From NCBI RefSeq assembly GCF_001679925.1, contig NZ_LYUZ01000092.1:811-64810 (forward strand): a stretch of 64,000 nucleotides of DNA. The letters run 5' to 3'. Below the pieces are notes generated by a model. It had not been told where the DNA came from and searched no databases. It saw only the letters and a list, made by a program, of their open reading frames with translations. The position numbers and the translations under genes are program-made. The DNA comes from Leisingera sp. JC1 (GTDB lineage: Bacteria > Pseudomonadota > Alphaproteobacteria > Rhodobacterales > Rhodobacteraceae). Positions 44,819 through 54,331 of the stretch are shown here, in pieces. Positions within the stretch are counted from its first letter, which is position 1. Every line of letters begins with the position of its first letter.

Positions 44819-44849
44819 AAAAAAAATGGCCGGACATAGAGCCCGGCCA
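44819..44849 (-). terminator. intrinsic terminator of the response-regulator gene
   Basis: TGGCCGG (44849-44843) pairs with CCGGCCA (44833-44827) on the minus strand and is followed by eight T. It lies about 107 bp after the stop of the OmpR-type regulator and upstream of xthA. Confidence 0.85.
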
Positions 44850-44955
44850 AGTCCAACAGGGAGGTGCATATCATGACCCGGATATGCGCGGGTTTTGGGC
44901 CACTCCAAAGATGAACCTAAAATCCCTCTTTGATTTGGCTCAACGCCGAGCAGCA

Positions 44956-45642
44956 TCAGGCAACCAAGCGGTATCCGCCTGACTCCGTCACCAGCAGGCG
45001 CGCATTCGAGGGGTCAGGTTCAATCTTTTGACGCAAGCGGTAGATATGGGTTTCCAGCGTATGGGTGGTCACACCTGCATTGTATCCCCAGACCTCATGC
45101 AAAAGCACATCACGCGGCACTACACCGTCACTGGAGCGGTACAGGAACTTGAGAATGTTGGTTTCCTTCTCAGTCAGCCGGATCTTGCGCTCATCTTCGG
45201 TGATCAGCAGTTTCATCGAAGGCTTGAAAGTATAGGGCCCAAGCGCAAAGACGGCATCTTCCGATTGCTCGTGCTGGCGCAGCTGGGCACGGATTCTGGC
45301 CAGTAGAACCGGGAATTTGAAGGGTTTGGAGACATAGTCGTTTGCGCCCGCATCCAGACCCAGGATCGTATCTGCATCAGTGTCGTGGCCAGTCAGCATC
45401 AGAATCGGTGACTTCACCCCTTGTTTGCGCATCAGGCGGCACAACTCACGGCCATCGGTATCAGGCAGACCAACGTCCAGGATAATCAGGTCGTACAGGG
45501 CTTCCTTGGCGCGCTCCATAGCGCTTTGACCATTCTCTGCTTCGAACACGTCAAAGTCTTCGGTCATCACTAGCTGTTCGCTCAAGGCCTCGCGCAGGTC
45601 CTCGTCGTCATCAACCAGCAGAATTTTTTTCAGTTGCGCCAT
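44956..45642 (-). CDS. OmpR/PhoB-family response regulator, CenR-like
   Basis: 228-residue two-component regulator. The receiver domain (residues 1-120) has the acidic cluster VDDDEDL, the phosphoacceptor Asp in LIILDVGLPDTDG, the Thr of LMLTGHD and the Lys of YVSKPFKF. The winged-helix output domain (about 130-225) has EKETNILKFLYR and TTHTLETHIYRLRQKIEPDPSNARLLVTESGGYRL. GGAGGG precedes the ATG at 45642. There is no adjacent histidine kinase. The sequence resembles CenR, the essential envelope regulator of alphaproteobacteria, but that is from memory of the family and not proven. Divergent from ribA. Confidence 0.9.
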   Translation of the reverse strand: MAQLKKILLVDDDEDLREALSEQLVMTEDFDVFEAENGQSAMERAKEALYDLIILDVGLPDTDGRELCRLMRKQGVKSPILMLTGHDTDADTILGLDAGANDYVSKPFKFPVLLARIRAQLRQHEQSEDAVFALGPYTFKPSMKLLITEDERKIRLTEKETNILKFLYRSSDGVVPRDVLLHEVWGYNAGVTTHTLETHIYRLRQKIEPDPSNARLLVTESGGYRLVA

Positions 45643-45805
45643 CGGCTCGCCCTCCTGTTCTCCTGACCGCACATGCGCATCCCTTGCGCCCGCGGCAAGA
45701 TTTGCTGCAAAACTCTCACGCCGACGTGTCCATGGCATGGAAATTGTTTCACATCCGTTGCATTTAGGCGTAAAGACAGCAAGCCTTGTTACAAAATAAC
45801 ATCGG

Positions 45806-46903
45806 ATGCCCCGCATGAGCCTGATGCCCACAATGATCGAACTGCTGGCCCGCGCCCGGGTCGATCTGCGGATGGGACTGCCGGTTGTCTTGACCGATGG
45901 AAGCGAGACCGCGCTGGCAATTGCCGTGGAAACTCTGACTGATGCACGCCTTACGGACATGCGGTCTCTGGGGGCTTTGTCTCTGGCTCTGACAGCCCGT
46001 CGCGCAGAAACCCTGAAGGCGCGAGTATATGACGAGGACACCGCACGTGTGGAAGTGCCTGCGTCCGAGGGGCGAAACTGGATTCAAGCGATGGCAGACC
46101 CGTCGGGTGATCTGAACACACCGATGAAGGGACCGCTGACCAGCCTGCGCGGCGGTAGTGCAGACTTGCACAGGCTCGCCATTGCCTTGGCAAAGTCTGC
46201 CCGCATGCTGCCTGCTGCTGTGCTTGTGCCTCTGAACGATCCGGCGACTTTTGCGGCAAGTCACGGCCTGACTCTCATTTCACGCACCGCGGCAGAACCG
46301 CTGCTGAGCAAGAGCTCCCCGCTGCACCCGGTGGCCGCTGCCCGACTGCCGATGACGGCTGCTGAGGCCGGGCGGCTCCACATCTATCGGCCCGAAGATG
46401 GCGCAGAAGAACACTATGCGGTGGAAATCGGCCGGCCCGACCGCAGCAAGCCAGTGCTTGCCAGGCTGCATTCGGCATGTTTCACCGGTGACGTTCTGGG
46501 ATCCCTCAAATGCGACTGCGGCCCGCAGCTGCATGGAGCGCTAGCCCAAATGGGAGCGGAAGGCGCAGGCGTGCTCCTGTACCTCAATCAGGAAGGCCGC
46601 GGCATTGGCCTCGCCAACAAGATGCGGGCTTATTCGCTGCAAGACCAAGGCTTTGACACCGTAGAAGCTAACCACCGCCTTGGCTTTGAAGATGATGAAC
46701 GGGACTTCCGCCTGGGCGCAGCTATCCTGATGAAGATGGGTTTTTCAAAAGTAAGGCTGCTGACCAACAACCCGAACAAAATCGCAATGATGGAGAAAAC
46801 GGGCATTCAAGTGGCTGAACGGGTGCCACTGAAAGTGGGGGAAAACGCCCACAACCAGCATTACCTTGCCACCAAAGCCCGCAAGTCCGGGCATATGCTG
46901 TAA
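45806..46903 (+). CDS. ribA: GTP cyclohydrolase II (with degenerate N-terminal domain)
   Basis: 365-residue enzyme for the first step of riboflavin synthesis. The catalytic domain covers about residues 170-365: the zinc motif HSACFTGDVLGSLKCDCGPQLH (three Cys), EGRGIGLANKMRAYSLQD and NNPNKIAMMEKTGI. Residues 1-165 resemble the DHBP synthase (RibB) fold but without its usual acidic active-site motif, as in the alphaproteobacterial RibA group. Start 45806 is used; an ATG at 45818 is equally possible as no strong Shine-Dalgarno is seen. The stop overlaps the next gene by one base (TAATG). Confidence 0.92.
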   Translation: MPRMSLMPTMIELLARARVDLRMGLPVVLTDGSETALAIAVETLTDARLTDMRSLGALSLALTARRAETLKARVYDEDTARVEVPASEGRNWIQAMADPSGDLNTPMKGPLTSLRGGSADLHRLAIALAKSARMLPAAVLVPLNDPATFAASHGLTLISRTAAEPLLSKSSPLHPVAAARLPMTAAEAGRLHIYRPEDGAEEHYAVEIGRPDRSKPVLARLHSACFTGDVLGSLKCDCGPQLHGALAQMGAEGAGVLLYLNQEGRGIGLANKMRAYSLQDQGFDTVEANHRLGFEDDERDFRLGAAILMKMGFSKVRLLTNNPNKIAMMEKTGIQVAERVPLKVGENAHNQHYLATKARKSGHML

Positions 46904-47412
46904 TGACTCCTGCGGATTTGGTCCTGACTCCGGCAGGCGTCCGGTTCATGGGCCGTGTGCTGCCCTGCACAATCGGCGAAGGCGGCTTGTCAGTTAACAA
47001 ACGCGAGGGCGATGGCGCAACGCCAGTGGGCACTCACAGAATTGCCGGAATGCTCTACCGGGCGGACCGCCTGCCCCGGCCGGCACCATGGGCGGCTCCC
47101 ATCGGACCCGGGGACTTGTGGTCAGATGACGCTGCCGACTGCCGCTATAACCTTCAGGTGCGGGCCCCTTATGGTTTCAGCCACGAAAAACTGCGCCGTG
47201 CAGACCCGCTGTACGATCTGATTTTGATCACCGACTGGAACTGGCCGGACGCAACTGCCGGCAAGGGGTCTGCGATTTTCCTCCATCAATGGCGCCGGCC
47301 CGGTTTCCCCACCGAGGGCTGTATCGCCTTCTCCAGAACGGACCTGCACTGGCTTGCTGCCCGGGTGCAGATTGGCACACGCATCATTGTTCCGGAACTG
47401 GCTGCAGCCTGA
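46903..47412 (+). CDS. L,D-transpeptidase-like (YkuD domain) protein
   Basis: 169-residue protein with a YkuD catalytic block near the C-terminus: SAIFLHQWRRPGFPTEGCIAFSRTDL, which matches the HxxxxxxxxxxTxGC pattern with catalytic His and Cys. L,D-transpeptidases cross-link peptidoglycan or attach lipoproteins, but no signal peptide is visible here, so it may be exported differently or act inside the cell. Its start codon shares the A of the ribA stop (TAATG), so the two are translationally coupled. Family call is good; cellular role uncertain. Confidence 0.87.
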   Translation: MTPADLVLTPAGVRFMGRVLPCTIGEGGLSVNKREGDGATPVGTHRIAGMLYRADRLPRPAPWAAPIGPGDLWSDDAADCRYNLQVRAPYGFSHEKLRRADPLYDLILITDWNWPDATAGKGSAIFLHQWRRPGFPTEGCIAFSRTDLHWLAARVQIGTRIIVPELAAA

Positions 47413-47466
47413 CCCCGCCAAGTCGTTCTCAAACGTGTTGAAAAATTTTCTGAAAACTTTTGCGCC

Positions 47467-48117
47467 TCAGTACGTGCGATCTCCAAAGATTGCCGATCCG
47501 ACCCTCACATGCGTCGCGCCAAGGGCAATCGCTTTCTCGAAATCCCCGCTCATCCCCATGGATAGGCCCTGCAAGCCGTTACGCTCTGCAATCTTGGCAA
47601 GCAGCGCGAAATGCAGGCTCGGCTCCTCATCCACTGGCGGGATGCACATCAGGCCCTTCACGGGCAGATCCAGCTTGCGGCACTCGGCAATGAAGGCATC
47701 CGCATCGGCCGGCATCACGCCTGCTTTCTGCTCCTCCTCACCGGTGTTCACCTGAACAAACAGGTCCGGGCATTTCCCCAGCTCCTGCGCCAGCCGCGCA
47801 ATTGTGTTGGCCAGTTTGGGACGGTCCACCGAATGGATGCTGTCAAACAGCTCCATCGCCTGGCGCGCCTTGTTGGTTTGCAGGGGACCGATCAAATGCA
47901 GGTCGATACCTTTGAACTGCTCAGAAAAACCCGGCCATTTGCCGACCGCCTCCTGCACCTTGTTCTCACCAAAACAGCGTTGCCCCTCCTCCAGCACCGC
48001 CTGAACCCGCTTGTTCGGCTGCACCTTGGACACTGCAATAAGCTGCACGCTGCCCGGTTCACGGCCGACCTTTGCTTCAGCCTTGGCAATTCTCGATTTG
48101 ATCTCTTCAAGCGGCAT
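47467..48117 (-). CDS. yggS: YggS-family PLP homeostasis protein
   Basis: 216-residue single-domain PLP-binding TIM-barrel protein related to alanine racemase N-terminal domains and YBL036C/PLPBP. It has LIAVSKVQPNKRVQAVLEEG with the PLP Lys, RCFGENKVQEAVGKW, HLIGPLQTNKARQAMELFDSIHSVDRP and LSMGMSGDFEKAIALGATHVRVGSAIFG, where the Ser/Gly/Thr bind the phosphate. GAGG precedes the ATG at 48117. It buffers PLP and affects amino-acid and keto-acid metabolism. It ends 54 bp from the convergent YkuD gene. Confidence 0.95.
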   Translation of the reverse strand: MPLEEIKSRIAKAEAKVGREPGSVQLIAVSKVQPNKRVQAVLEEGQRCFGENKVQEAVGKWPGFSEQFKGIDLHLIGPLQTNKARQAMELFDSIHSVDRPKLANTIARLAQELGKCPDLFVQVNTGEEEQKAGVMPADADAFIAECRKLDLPVKGLMCIPPVDEEPSLHFALLAKIAERNGLQGLSMGMSGDFEKAIALGATHVRVGSAIFGDRTY

Positions 48118-48179
48118 GGGTCCGGCCTCATCACTGTTTGGCCGCAAAAAACACTGTTTGCTCGAAAATGTTAAGGGGC

Positions 48180-48214
48180 AAAAGAAAAGGGCGGGCCCCA
48201 AAGGAACCCGCCCC
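48180..48214 (-). terminator. intrinsic terminator of the porin gene
   Basis: On the minus strand GGGCGGG (48213-48207) pairs with CCCGCCC (48195-48189), with further wobble pairs inside, followed by TTTTCTTTT. It lies about 30 bp after the porin stop, as expected for a strongly expressed single gene. Confidence 0.85.
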
Positions 48215-48240
48215 GAAAGTCACGCTAGGCGCGCTTCAGC

Positions 48241-49263
48241 TTAGAAGCTGAAGTGCACACCTGCCTGCACGGAGTTCTCGTTGGTGTCGGCGCCGTTGTT
48301 CACGTAGCCAGCAACAAAGGTTGCGCCGCCGCCCAGGTCGTACTCGTAGTTGATGCCGAACGCGGTGTCGTCGTTGCCACCGGTGGTGTTTGCATCGCGA
48401 CCGCTGACCCAACCGATCAGAGTGGAGGCAGAGCCGATTTCAGCTTCGCCAACCAGGGTGATCGCGTCGGTTGCTTCGGTGGTACCGTAGGACAGGGTTG
48501 CACCGAACTGGCCGAAGTCAGCGCCAGCTGCCAGGAAGCCGACTTCGTCGTTGGCTGCAACGCTGGAGTCCTGGTAGGCACCAGTCACGAAGTAGTCGCC
48601 GAAGGAGTAGGACAGCATGATCGCGGTGCGCTCTTCACCTTCGGTCAGGGTAGTTGCGTCGACCGTGCCGGCGCCGGAGCCATCGGACACGTAGGTGTCG
48701 TTCTGCTTCGAGTAGGAGATGTGGCCGGTGAAGCCGCCTGCGGAGTAGATGGCTTCAACGCCGCCACGGCCAACGCCTGCGGAGGTGAAGGTGTCAAAGC
48801 CCGCGCCTTGGATGGCCAGGGAGTTGAAGCCCATGCCGTCGATGCCGGTGCCCACGGAGGTAGTGTTCAGGTACAGACCCGGTGCGGAGTCGATCGCGCC
48901 CCAGATGTTGCCAACGTTCACACGCAGGCCGCCGTATGCGACGTGGAACTGCGGGCTGGACCAGGAAGCTGCGCCCTGGGAACCGTCACGGTTTTCTGCT
49001 TGCGCGCGGATACGGCCACCCAGGGTCACGCCGCCGTCGGTTTCAGTCGAAACGTCGAACTGCAGACGGAAACGGCTGGTGATGTTGGTTTCGTCGGCAG
49101 AGTCCAGAACATCACCTGCGGTACCGGTGTTGGTCGGCAGGGTGCCGTCGTTTGCTTCGTTCCAGTCCAGACCAAAACGGGCGTAGCCGGACACTTTAAC
49201 TTCTGCCGCGGCCATGCCTGCGGTGGCGATCAGCGCGGTGGTCGCGAAGAGAACCTTTTTCAT
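48241..49263 (-). CDS. general porin (Rhodobacter-type outer-membrane channel)
   Basis: 340-residue outer-membrane beta-barrel. Signal peptide residues 1 to about 20 (MKKVLFATTALIATAGMAAA, cleavage before EVKVSGYARFG). The mature chain is acidic, Gly-rich and built of alternating amphipathic strands, and ends in Phe (AGVHFSF), the usual signal for barrel assembly. It resembles Rhodobacter porins of the porin_4 type (trimeric 16-stranded). GAGGG lies 7 bp before the ATG at 49263; a longer frame to 49509 has no signal. Own terminator. Probably one of the most abundant envelope proteins. Confidence 0.92.
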   Translation of the reverse strand: MKKVLFATTALIATAGMAAAEVKVSGYARFGLDWNEANDGTLPTNTGTAGDVLDSADETNITSRFRLQFDVSTETDGGVTLGGRIRAQAENRDGSQGAASWSSPQFHVAYGGLRVNVGNIWGAIDSAPGLYLNTTSVGTGIDGMGFNSLAIQGAGFDTFTSAGVGRGGVEAIYSAGGFTGHISYSKQNDTYVSDGSGAGTVDATTLTEGEERTAIMLSYSFGDYFVTGAYQDSSVAANDEVGFLAAGADFGQFGATLSYGTTEATDAITLVGEAEIGSASTLIGWVSGRDANTTGGNDDTAFGINYEYDLGGGATFVAGYVNNGADTNENSVQAGVHFSF

Positions 49264-49574
49264 AGTTTTTCCCTCGGTTTCTATTCCACTGCCCAAACCG
49301 GGGAATCCGGCGTGGGTATGCCAAGGGGTTTCGCTCTTTCCCCCCCGTTTTGGCAAGACTTGGGAAAGACAGGCGAAACGATGCGGCTCCGGATGGTGCA
49401 GCTTTGCCACAGTCCGCGCTGCCCGGGGTGCCTGAAACAGCCCCGATCCGTACTTCAGGCTGCCTCTAGCACGTGAAATCCTCCGCAGGAGCAGAGTCAT
49501 AGAGACCAAAGCCCTTGCTCCGTCGGCGCCGCTTGCGTTAGGTGTTCGCGCAGAAAATGGCTCCGGGAGCGGTT
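49264..49574. other. 311-bp divergent intergenic region between porin and DUF3576 genes
   Basis: Both flanking genes diverge, so their promoters should lie here. The porin leader side carries a C/G-homopolymer-rich stretch near 49342-49355. No open frame with a good start, RNA gene or clear operator was recognised. Confidence 0.5.
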
Positions 49575-50060
49575 ATGAAATACGGAAAGACCCTGCGGGT
49601 ATCAGTGATTGGCGCAATCTGCCTCAGCTTGGCGGCGTGCGGCGGCAACAGAAGCGGCAAGGCACCGGCAAGCACAGCCCGGACTACCAGCCACAAGGAA
49701 GAGATCCAGGGTGAAGCTACGAAATCCTCGGTATTTGACTTCCTGAATGCCAAGCCGGACCAGACTGTTCAGGTGAACCGTTACCTGTGGACTGCCAGCC
49801 TGGATGTGCTGAGCTTTCTTCCCGTTCAGTCCGTTGATCCGTTCACCGGTGTCATCGTGACCGGTTACGGCACCCCGCCCGGCGGCGGACGGTCGTACCG
49901 CGCAACCATTCACATCAAGGATCCGGCGCTGGACGCACGTTCCCTGAATGTTGCATTGCAATCCAAGGGCGGCCCGGTCAGCGCCAGCACCACCCGTGCG
50001 GTCGAGGATGCCATTCTGTCCCGGGCGCGCCAGCTGCGGATCGCGGACGGCAAACTCTGA
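49575..50060 (+). CDS. DUF3576 lipoprotein
   Basis: 161-residue predicted lipoprotein of a family found upstream of leuS in alphaproteobacteria. Signal with lipobox LAAC (Cys near 23), then a short disordered segment and the DUF3576 core ([48 protein letters not shown]). GGGAGCG precedes the ATG at 49575; a GTG 33 bp upstream was rejected. Function unknown; a link to LptE-dependent LPS assembly is suggested only by the neighbourhood. Followed at once by an intrinsic terminator. Confidence 0.87.
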   Translation: MKYGKTLRVSVIGAICLSLAACGGNRSGKAPASTARTTSHKEEIQGEATKSSVFDFLNAKPDQTVQVNRYLWTASLDVLSFLPVQSVDPFTGVIVTGYGTPPGGGRSYRATIHIKDPALDARSLNVALQSKGGPVSASTTRAVEDAILSRARQLRIADGKL

Positions 50061-50104
50061 CCCTGCGCCCTCTGGAATCGCCGACCAAACCCCATTATCA
50101 GAAG

Positions 50105-50129
50105 CGCCGGGCCACCAGCCCGGCGTTTT
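50105..50129 (+). terminator. intrinsic terminator directly before leuS
   Basis: CGCCGGG (50105-50111) and CCCGGCG (50119-50125) form a perfect stem with a 7-base loop and TTTT immediately after. The T-run ends 20 bp before the leuS start codon, so there is hardly room for a promoter between them. leuS is therefore reached by read-through or from a promoter upstream of this hairpin. Confidence 0.8.
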
Positions 50130-50148
50130 CATGCAAAGGACCGCTCTG

Positions 50149-52728
50149 ATGCCGCGTTACATAGCTCCTGAAATCGAAGCACGATGGCAGAAGGCCTGGG
50201 ACGAGGCTGGAATTTTCCAGGCCAAACGTACCGGCGGCAAGCCGAAGTATTATGTGCTGGAGATGTTCCCCTACCCGTCGGGCAAGCTGCACATGGGGCA
50301 TGTGCGCAATTACACGATGGGCGACGTGATCGCGCGCTATAAACTGTCCACCGGCCATAATGTGCTGCACCCGATGGGCTTCGACGCTTTCGGCATGCCG
50401 GCCGAGAACGCGGCTATGGCCTCGGGCGGGCACCCCAAGGACTGGACTTATTCGAACATTGACACGATGGTCGAACAGATGAAACCACTGGGCCTGTCGC
50501 TGGACTGGTCGCGCATGTTTGCCACCTGCGATCCGGAATATTACGGCCAGCAGCAGGCGCTGTTCCTCGACTTCCTGGAAAAGGGCCTCGTTTACCGCAA
50601 GAACGCCGTGGTGAACTGGGACCCCATCGACATGACCGTGCTAGCCAACGAGCAGGTTGAGAACGGCCGCGGCTGGCGTTCCGGCGCGCTGGTGGAACGG
50701 CGCGAGCTGACCCAGTGGTTCTTCAAGATCTCCGATTTCTCCGAAGAACTGCTGTCGGCGCTGGACACGCTGGAAAACTGGCCCGCCAAGGTCCGCCTGA
50801 TGCAGGAAAACTGGATCGGCAAGTCACGCGGGCTGCAATTCTCCTTTGAACGCACCGACGGCGGCGAAGCGATTGAGGTTTACACAACCCGCCCCGACAC
50901 GCTGATGGGCGCGTCCTTTGTCGGCATCTCGCCCGATCATCCCATTGCCAAGGCGCTGGAAGCCGAATCGGAGGAGGTCGCTGCGTTTGTTGCCGAGTGC
51001 CGCAAGGGCGGCACCACCGAGGAAGCCATCGAGACCGCCGAGAAGCTGGGCTATGACACCGGCATCCGCGTCAAACACCCGCTGAATCCAGAGTGGGAAC
51101 TGCCGGTCTGGATCGCCAACTTCATCCTGATGGACTACGGCACCGGCGCGATCTTTGCCTGCCCGGCGCATGACCAGCGCGACCTGGACTTCTGCCGCAA
51201 ATATAATCTGCCAGTCATCGACACGTTCTTTGCGCTGGACAATGACACTCCGGTTGCAAACGAAGCCTTTGTGCCAGCGAAAACCGAGAAGGTCCGCTGG
51301 GTCGACCATTTCGCCGGTCTGACCGAGGCCACCGGCGAGGCGGCCATCGACGCCACCGTTGACTACGCGGAAAAGGCCGGCTGGGGCCAGGGTGTCACCA
51401 AATACCGCCTGCGTGATTGGGGCCTGAGCCGCCAGCGCTACTGGGGCTGCCCTATCCCTGTGGTTCACTGCGAAGACTGCGGCGTGGTGCCGGAGAAGAA
51501 AGAGAACCTGCCGATTGCGCTGCCTTATGATGAGGGCGGCAAGGCCATCGACTTCTCGGTGCCCGGCAACCCGCTGGACCGCCACCCGACCTGGCGCAAC
51601 TGTGAATGCCCATCCTGCGGCAAGCCGGCCCAGCGCGAAACCGACACCATGGACACCTTCGTCGATTCGTCCTGGTACTTCGCCCGTTTCACCGCCCCGC
51701 GCGCCGAGACCCCGACCGACATGGCCGAGGCTGAATACTGGATGAACGTCGACCAGTACATCGGCGGCATCGAGCACGCGATTCTGCACCTGCTTTATTC
51801 GCGCTTCTTTGCCCGCGCGATGCAGATCTGCGGCCACCTGCCGGAGAAATCCATCGAACCGTTTGATGCGCTGTTCACCCAAGGCATGGTGACCCATGCT
51901 GCCTATTTGAATGCAGAGCGGAAGCAGCCCAATGGTCAAAAACTTTATCATTTCCCGGCTGACGTTCAAAGCGACGAGAATGGAAATTTTACCCTGCGTG
52001 AGACAGGCGAGAAGATTTTGGTTGAGCCCTCAACTAAGATGTCTAAATCAAAACTAAATGTCGTGGACCCGCTGCACATCATCTCATCCTTTGGCGCCGA
52101 CACCGCACGCTGGTTCGTACTGTCCGATTCGCCGCCCGAACGGGACGTGGAATGGACTGCCTCAGGCGCAGAGGCCGCTCATAAACACCTGAACCGGGTC
52201 TGGAACCTGTGCGACCGGATCGGGGAAATGGACCGTACCGCAGAAGGTGAAGGTGACGAGGACCTGCTGCGCGAGATGCACAAATGCATCCGCGACGTGA
52301 CACTGGGCATCGATTCCTTCGGCTTCAACGCGGCAATTGCCAAGCTCTACGCCTTCACTGGCACGCTCAGCAAATCCAAGGCCGGCTACAAGGTGCAGCG
52401 CAAAGCAGTAATGACCCTGGCCCAGCTGATGTCCCCGATGACCCCGCATTTGGCGGAGGACATCTGGAACCATCAGGGCGGCGAGGGCCTGTGTGCCACG
52501 GCACCCTGGCCGGAGGCAGACGAATCGATGCTGGTCGAGGACACTGTGACCCTGCCGATCCAGATCAACGGCAAACGCCGCGGCGAAATCGAAGTCGCCA
52601 AGGATCTGGACAAGGCAGAGGTTGAAAAACTCGCGCTGGCGCACGAAGCTGTGCAGAAGGCGCTGAATGGCGGCGCTCCGAAAAAGGTAATCGTGGTGCC
52701 GGGCCGGATTGTGAATGTCGTTGCTTGA
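50149..52728 (+). CDS. leuS: leucyl-tRNA synthetase
   Basis: 859-residue class I synthetase that charges tRNA-Leu. The HIGH-type motif is [15 protein letters not shown] (residues about 42-56), the CP1 editing domain has the [12 protein letters not shown] and [17 protein letters not shown] motifs, and WCGPI-like Trp-rich blocks precede the KMSKS loop ([10 protein letters not shown]). The C-terminal domain ends [18 protein letters not shown] lies 8 bp before the ATG at 50149; an in-frame ATG at 50131 precedes that site. Roughly 51901-52060 is AT-richer than the rest. The 3' end overlaps lptE by 14 bp. Confidence 0.97.
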   Translation: MPRYIAPEIEARWQKAWDEAGIFQAKRTGGKPKYYVLEMFPYPSGKLHMGHVRNYTMGDVIARYKLSTGHNVLHPMGFDAFGMPAENAAMASGGHPKDWTYSNIDTMVEQMKPLGLSLDWSRMFATCDPEYYGQQQALFLDFLEKGLVYRKNAVVNWDPIDMTVLANEQVENGRGWRSGALVERRELTQWFFKISDFSEELLSALDTLENWPAKVRLMQENWIGKSRGLQFSFERTDGGEAIEVYTTRPDTLMGASFVGISPDHPIAKALEAESEEVAAFVAECRKGGTTEEAIETAEKLGYDTGIRVKHPLNPEWELPVWIANFILMDYGTGAIFACPAHDQRDLDFCRKYNLPVIDTFFALDNDTPVANEAFVPAKTEKVRWVDHFAGLTEATGEAAIDATVDYAEKAGWGQGVTKYRLRDWGLSRQRYWGCPIPVVHCEDCGVVPEKKENLPIALPYDEGGKAIDFSVPGNPLDRHPTWRNCECPSCGKPAQRETDTMDTFVDSSWYFARFTAPRAETPTDMAEAEYWMNVDQYIGGIEHAILHLLYSRFFARAMQICGHLPEKSIEPFDALFTQGMVTHAAYLNAERKQPNGQKLYHFPADVQSDENGNFTLRETGEKILVEPSTKMSKSKLNVVDPLHIISSFGADTARWFVLSDSPPERDVEWTASGAEAAHKHLNRVWNLCDRIGEMDRTAEGEGDEDLLREMHKCIRDVTLGIDSFGFNAAIAKLYAFTGTLSKSKAGYKVQRKAVMTLAQLMSPMTPHLAEDIWNHQGGEGLCATAPWPEADESMLVEDTVTLPIQINGKRRGEIEVAKDLDKAEVEKLALAHEAVQKALNGGAPKKVIVVPGRIVNVVA

Positions 52729-53230
52729 TCGCAGAACCCTGCTGCTGGCCCTGCCCCTGGTGGCTTCGGCCTGCGGCTTTACACCGGTTTACGCTCCAGG
52801 CGGAACCGGGTCTGAGCTGTACGGCAAGATCGAAGTTCAAGACCCTGAGGAAATCAAGGGCGCCAGCGGGGCTGACGCCTATTTCTTGGTGCAGAACCTC
52901 GAGCAGCGCCTGGGCCGGGGCAGCAGCCCGGCATATACGCTTGATCTGACGCTCAGCACCCGGGAAGAAGGCCAGGCAATTACTGCGGACAACGAAATCA
53001 CCCGCTATTCCGTCGTCGGGACCGCAAGTTTTTCGCTGACCCGGATGTCTGACGGAAAGGTTGCATCCAGCGGTACTGTCCGTAACTTCTCCGGCTACTC
53101 CGCCACCGGCAGCACTATAGAAACGCTGGCAGGAGAACGGGATGCGCATGAACGGCTGATGGTTGTTCTGGCAGACCAGATCACTGCACAGATTCTGGCA
53201 ACCGCGGATCTCTCCGCTGCGGCTGAATGA
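52715..53230 (+). CDS. lptE: LPS-assembly lipoprotein LptE
   Basis: 171-residue outer-membrane lipoprotein that plugs the LptD channel for LPS export. Arg-rich start and signal with lipobox VASAC (Cys near 20), followed by [12 protein letters not shown], the mark of the alphaproteobacterial LptE group. The C-terminal part has [24 protein letters not shown]. It begins inside the last 14 bp of leuS in another frame and ends with an ATGA overlap with holA, so leuS-lptE-holA is one coupled operon, an order conserved in alphaproteobacteria. Confidence 0.92.
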   Translation: MSLLDRRTLLLALPLVASACGFTPVYAPGGTGSELYGKIEVQDPEEIKGASGADAYFLVQNLEQRLGRGSSPAYTLDLTLSTREEGQAITADNEITRYSVVGTASFSLTRMSDGKVASSGTVRNFSGYSATGSTIETLAGERDAHERLMVVLADQITAQILATADLSAAAE

Positions 53231-54255
53231 AGCTCTCTCCGCGCGAAGCTGACGGCTATTTCGCCAAGCCCGATCCCGGCAAGACCGGCATCCTGATCTA
53301 TGGCGCCGACGCGATGCGCGTGTCCTTGAAGCGGCAGCAGGTGCTGGCCGCCCTGCTTGGCCCCGGCGCCGAGGAAGAAATGCGCCTGACCCGCCTGCCA
53401 GGCGGCGACCTGCGCAAGGATCCGGCGCAGCTGCTGGATGCGGTCAAGGCGGTCGGGTTCTTTCCCGGTGTCCGGGCGGTGTTTGTCGAAGGCGCCAACG
53501 ACACCGCCACCCCCGCCATTGCCGCAGCACTGGAGGAATGGCAGCCAGGCGATGCACAGATCGTAGTCACGGCCGGGCAGCTGAAAGCGTCCTCAAAGCT
53601 GCGCAAAGCATTTGAAAGCCACAATAATGCCTATGCCGCGGGCATCTACGACGACCCGCCCTCTCGTGCCGAGATTGAACGTATTCTGGGCGAGGCCGGC
53701 ATCCGCGACGTGCCCGGCGACAGCATGTCGGCACTGACCGATATCGCAAATGACATCGGCCCCGGCGACTTTTCCCGCATGATCGAGAAACTGGCGCTTT
53801 ATAAACACGGTGACAGCAGCCCGCTGTCGCTGGACGACATCGGTGCCGTCGCCCCGCAGTCGACCGAAGCCGCACTGGATGACGTGCTCAATGTGGTCGC
53901 CGAGGGCCGCAGCCCCGAAATCGGCCCGCTGATCCGCCGCCTGCAGGCGCAGGGCACCAACGCCGTGACCCTGTGCATCGGCGCCACCCGGCATTTCCGC
54001 ACGCTCTACACCATCGCCTCTGCTCCCGGCGGCCCTGCCCAAGGCATTGGCCAGCTGCGCCCGCCGCTTTACGGCAAACGCCGCGACCGGATGCTGCGGC
54101 AAGCGCAGAACTGGGGCGCAAACCGGCTAGAAACTGCGCTGACGATCATCACGGACACCGATCTGGCGCTGCGTTCTGCCGGCCAGACCGCGCCGGCGCT
54201 GGCCCTGATGGAACGGGCTTTGATCCGGCTAGCCATGCTCAGCCGCGCCCGCTGA
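53227..54255 (+). CDS. holA: DNA polymerase III delta subunit
   Basis: 342-residue clamp-loader subunit that opens the DnaN ring. The AAA-like domain starts with KTGILIYGADAMRVSLKRQQVLAALLG and continues with the family block FFPGVRAVFVEGAND. The C-terminal helical collar contains GRSPEIGPLIRRLQAQGTNAVTLCIGATRHFRTLY and PPLYGKRRDRMLRQAQNWG. The start overlaps lptE by four bases. The sequence is divergent but the length and motifs fit HolA, as does the conserved position after lptE. Confidence 0.93.
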   Translation: MKLSPREADGYFAKPDPGKTGILIYGADAMRVSLKRQQVLAALLGPGAEEEMRLTRLPGGDLRKDPAQLLDAVKAVGFFPGVRAVFVEGANDTATPAIAAALEEWQPGDAQIVVTAGQLKASSKLRKAFESHNNAYAAGIYDDPPSRAEIERILGEAGIRDVPGDSMSALTDIANDIGPGDFSRMIEKLALYKHGDSSPLSLDDIGAVAPQSTEAALDDVLNVVAEGRSPEIGPLIRRLQAQGTNAVTLCIGATRHFRTLYTIASAPGGPAQGIGQLRPPLYGKRRDRMLRQAQNWGANRLETALTIITDTDLALRSAGQTAPALALMERALIRLAMLSRAR

Positions 54256-54331
54256 TCCCGAAACGCACCGTCCCGCTTGATCCGCCTTGCAGCGCCGCCC
54301 ATCATGGCACGGTAAGAACAGGAGAAAGACG

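Noticed and set aside
44874-44915. Thirteen-codon frame with a GGGAGGTG site
   Set aside because: It lies just after a terminator in the leader side of xthA and ends early; no feature beyond the Shine-Dalgarno match supports a peptide.
50824-51969. 381-codon minus-strand frame opposite leuS
   Set aside because: Shadow of leuS; sequence unlike any family.
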